The notes under the pieces: generated by a model | Told to the model about the DNA's origin: nothing | The model's input: the letters and a program-made list of their open reading frames with translations, nothing else | Database searches by the model: none | Assembly (NCBI RefSeq): GCF_000003605.2 | Contig: NW_003120921.1 | Span: forward strand, 409,868-457,815 | Source of the DNA: Saccoglossus kowalevskii | Lineage: Eukaryota > Hemichordata > Enteropneusta > Harrimaniidae | DNA length: 47,948 nucleotides | Direction of reading: 5' to 3' | Made by a program: the position numbers and the translations under genes | Part shown: piece after piece, positions 47,008-47,948 of the stretch | Layout of the letters: each line of letters opens with the position of its first letter | Position numbering within the stretch: position 1 is the stretch's first letter

Positions 47008-47379
47008 ATATTTGAATTTGCTACACTTTTCCGTTGCATCATTCGTATCCCTTTTCCTTTACAATCCATAGCCGACGTGTTGTACTGCATTGACAAGATT
47101 GTCAAACCCAGTCATACACAAGCAAAGGTGCTTGCCTTGAATTAGTGGTGTACATTGCCAGACAATGTAGAAGTGGTTAACATTATCATCCAAACTCTTC
47201 GAATGACGAAATTTAGTCATGACCCACAAAAGGAAACTACCACCAGTCTTAAACTCCTATACAGAGTTCTATTGCTTGATCTGATGCTTGTCGCTGATTG
47301 GTTGATGCATCACAGTGGTACTATGTTCATGAAAACACTCCCATGCGGATGCTTGATTTTCAACCTGACAAAACTGTAA
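47008..47379 (+). pseudogene. Interrupted open frame of unknown identity
   Basis: One reading frame is open from 47008 to 47379 except for a single TAG at 47143-47145. Before the stop it reads SIADVLYCIDKIVKPSHTQA. After it comes LPDNVEVVNIIIQTLRM and then KLLYRVLLLDLMLVADWLM. A pyrimidine-rich acceptor-like tract ends at 47070 (ATCCATAG), and GTAAGT at 47376 is a strong donor just before the terminal stop. It may be a decayed exon, a decayed transposon, or two exons with an unusual boundary. I do not recognise the family. Confidence 0.35.
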
Positions 47380-47948
47380 GTGACGTTTGTAGATTCAGGC
47401 AGTTTTCAAAGTGAGAAGCTCATTTTTTACTTTCTATAGAACAAACCGAGTTAGCTTGTCAATACTATGACATGTTTTCACTTGTTTATATTTCTGCACC
47501 TGGCAATCGGCAGAATGGTCAGTTTGAAAAACTGAGTAACACCTTAGTAAGCGATATTCCATGATAAAATTATTTTCTTTTGTAAATTATTATTATATGT
47601 AATTATTATTTCCCCTCTTGCGTTAAAAAAAAATTAATTATTAGCTATCGATAACATATTTTAACACTTGGCTGTGTGTGGTGGCACAGATACCATAGAT
47701 GTCCTAACTGTAAGGAACTCCGGGAAGGAGAAGGAGAATGAGGTCTGCATAGTGCAAGGCTTGTTGTGAAAATTGGAGTATCGTTAAAGGAATAAATATT
47801 TTACGAAATAGTGTCAAAATGCTGGCATGTATGAAACTGCACACCCCTATTATACTTTTATGACAGTATCAGTAATATTTAAAAAAAATCCTTTCCATAT
47901 TTCCAATTTTCATCCTGGATTAGTTGACAAGTAATTTGTGATTCATTG
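47380..47948. other. Window end, nothing recognised
   Basis: AT-rich, without a supported exon or repeat. Confidence 0.45.

Noticed and set aside
47155-47379. Possible SREBP C-terminal domain (LLLDLMLVADW resembling the LLxCDLLLV segment)
   Set aside because: Resemblance is short, hydrophobic and from memory only; too weak to name the frame.

Overview
The window is animal nuclear DNA. It is AT-rich, its genes are split by GT-AG introns, and about half of it is intergenic or intronic sequence holding small DNA-transposon remnants, LINE fragments and microsatellites. Gene content and repeat style fit a marine invertebrate (deuterostome or lophotrochozoan), but nothing in the sequence fixes the phylum. 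There is no operon, CRISPR array or prokaryotic feature.

Layout. 1-5843: no recognisable gene, some repeats. 5844-8899 (+): three 3' exons of a class A (rhodopsin-like) GPCR running from TM4 to the stop; exons for TM1-TM3 were not found. 9006-9246: a 5-bp microsatellite. 9247-21810: gene-poor, with degenerate reverse-transcriptase fragments, a tRNA-like SINE candidate and one TTAA-flanked MITE. 21838-27622 and 29200-33378 (+): two tandem five-exon genes for O-fucosyltransferase-like type II membrane proteins (466 and 460 aa). Exons 2-5 have identical lengths in both, and a LINE fragment sits only in the second copy. 35306-42502 (-): a complete nine-exon ERCC8 (CSA) gene of 396 aa, a WD40 protein of transcription-coupled repair. 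42792-46536 (+): a complete four-exon NDUFAF2 gene of 163 aa, a complex I assembly factor. The start codons of these two genes are 289 bp apart, head to head, as in human. 47008-47379 (+): a reading frame of unknown identity interrupted by one stop.

Functional links. ERCC8 and NDUFAF2 probably share a bidirectional promoter with ETS-like and CCAAT motifs. The fucosyltransferase-like genes are a local duplication and probably act in the secretory pathway. The GPCR is unrelated to either.

Two MITE families recur: a 165-bp element with TTAA flanks (three copies) and a TACTGTAAAA-ended element (four copies). All exon boundaries were derived by hand from splice-site consensus, reading-frame continuity and resemblance to known families. 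No database search was run.
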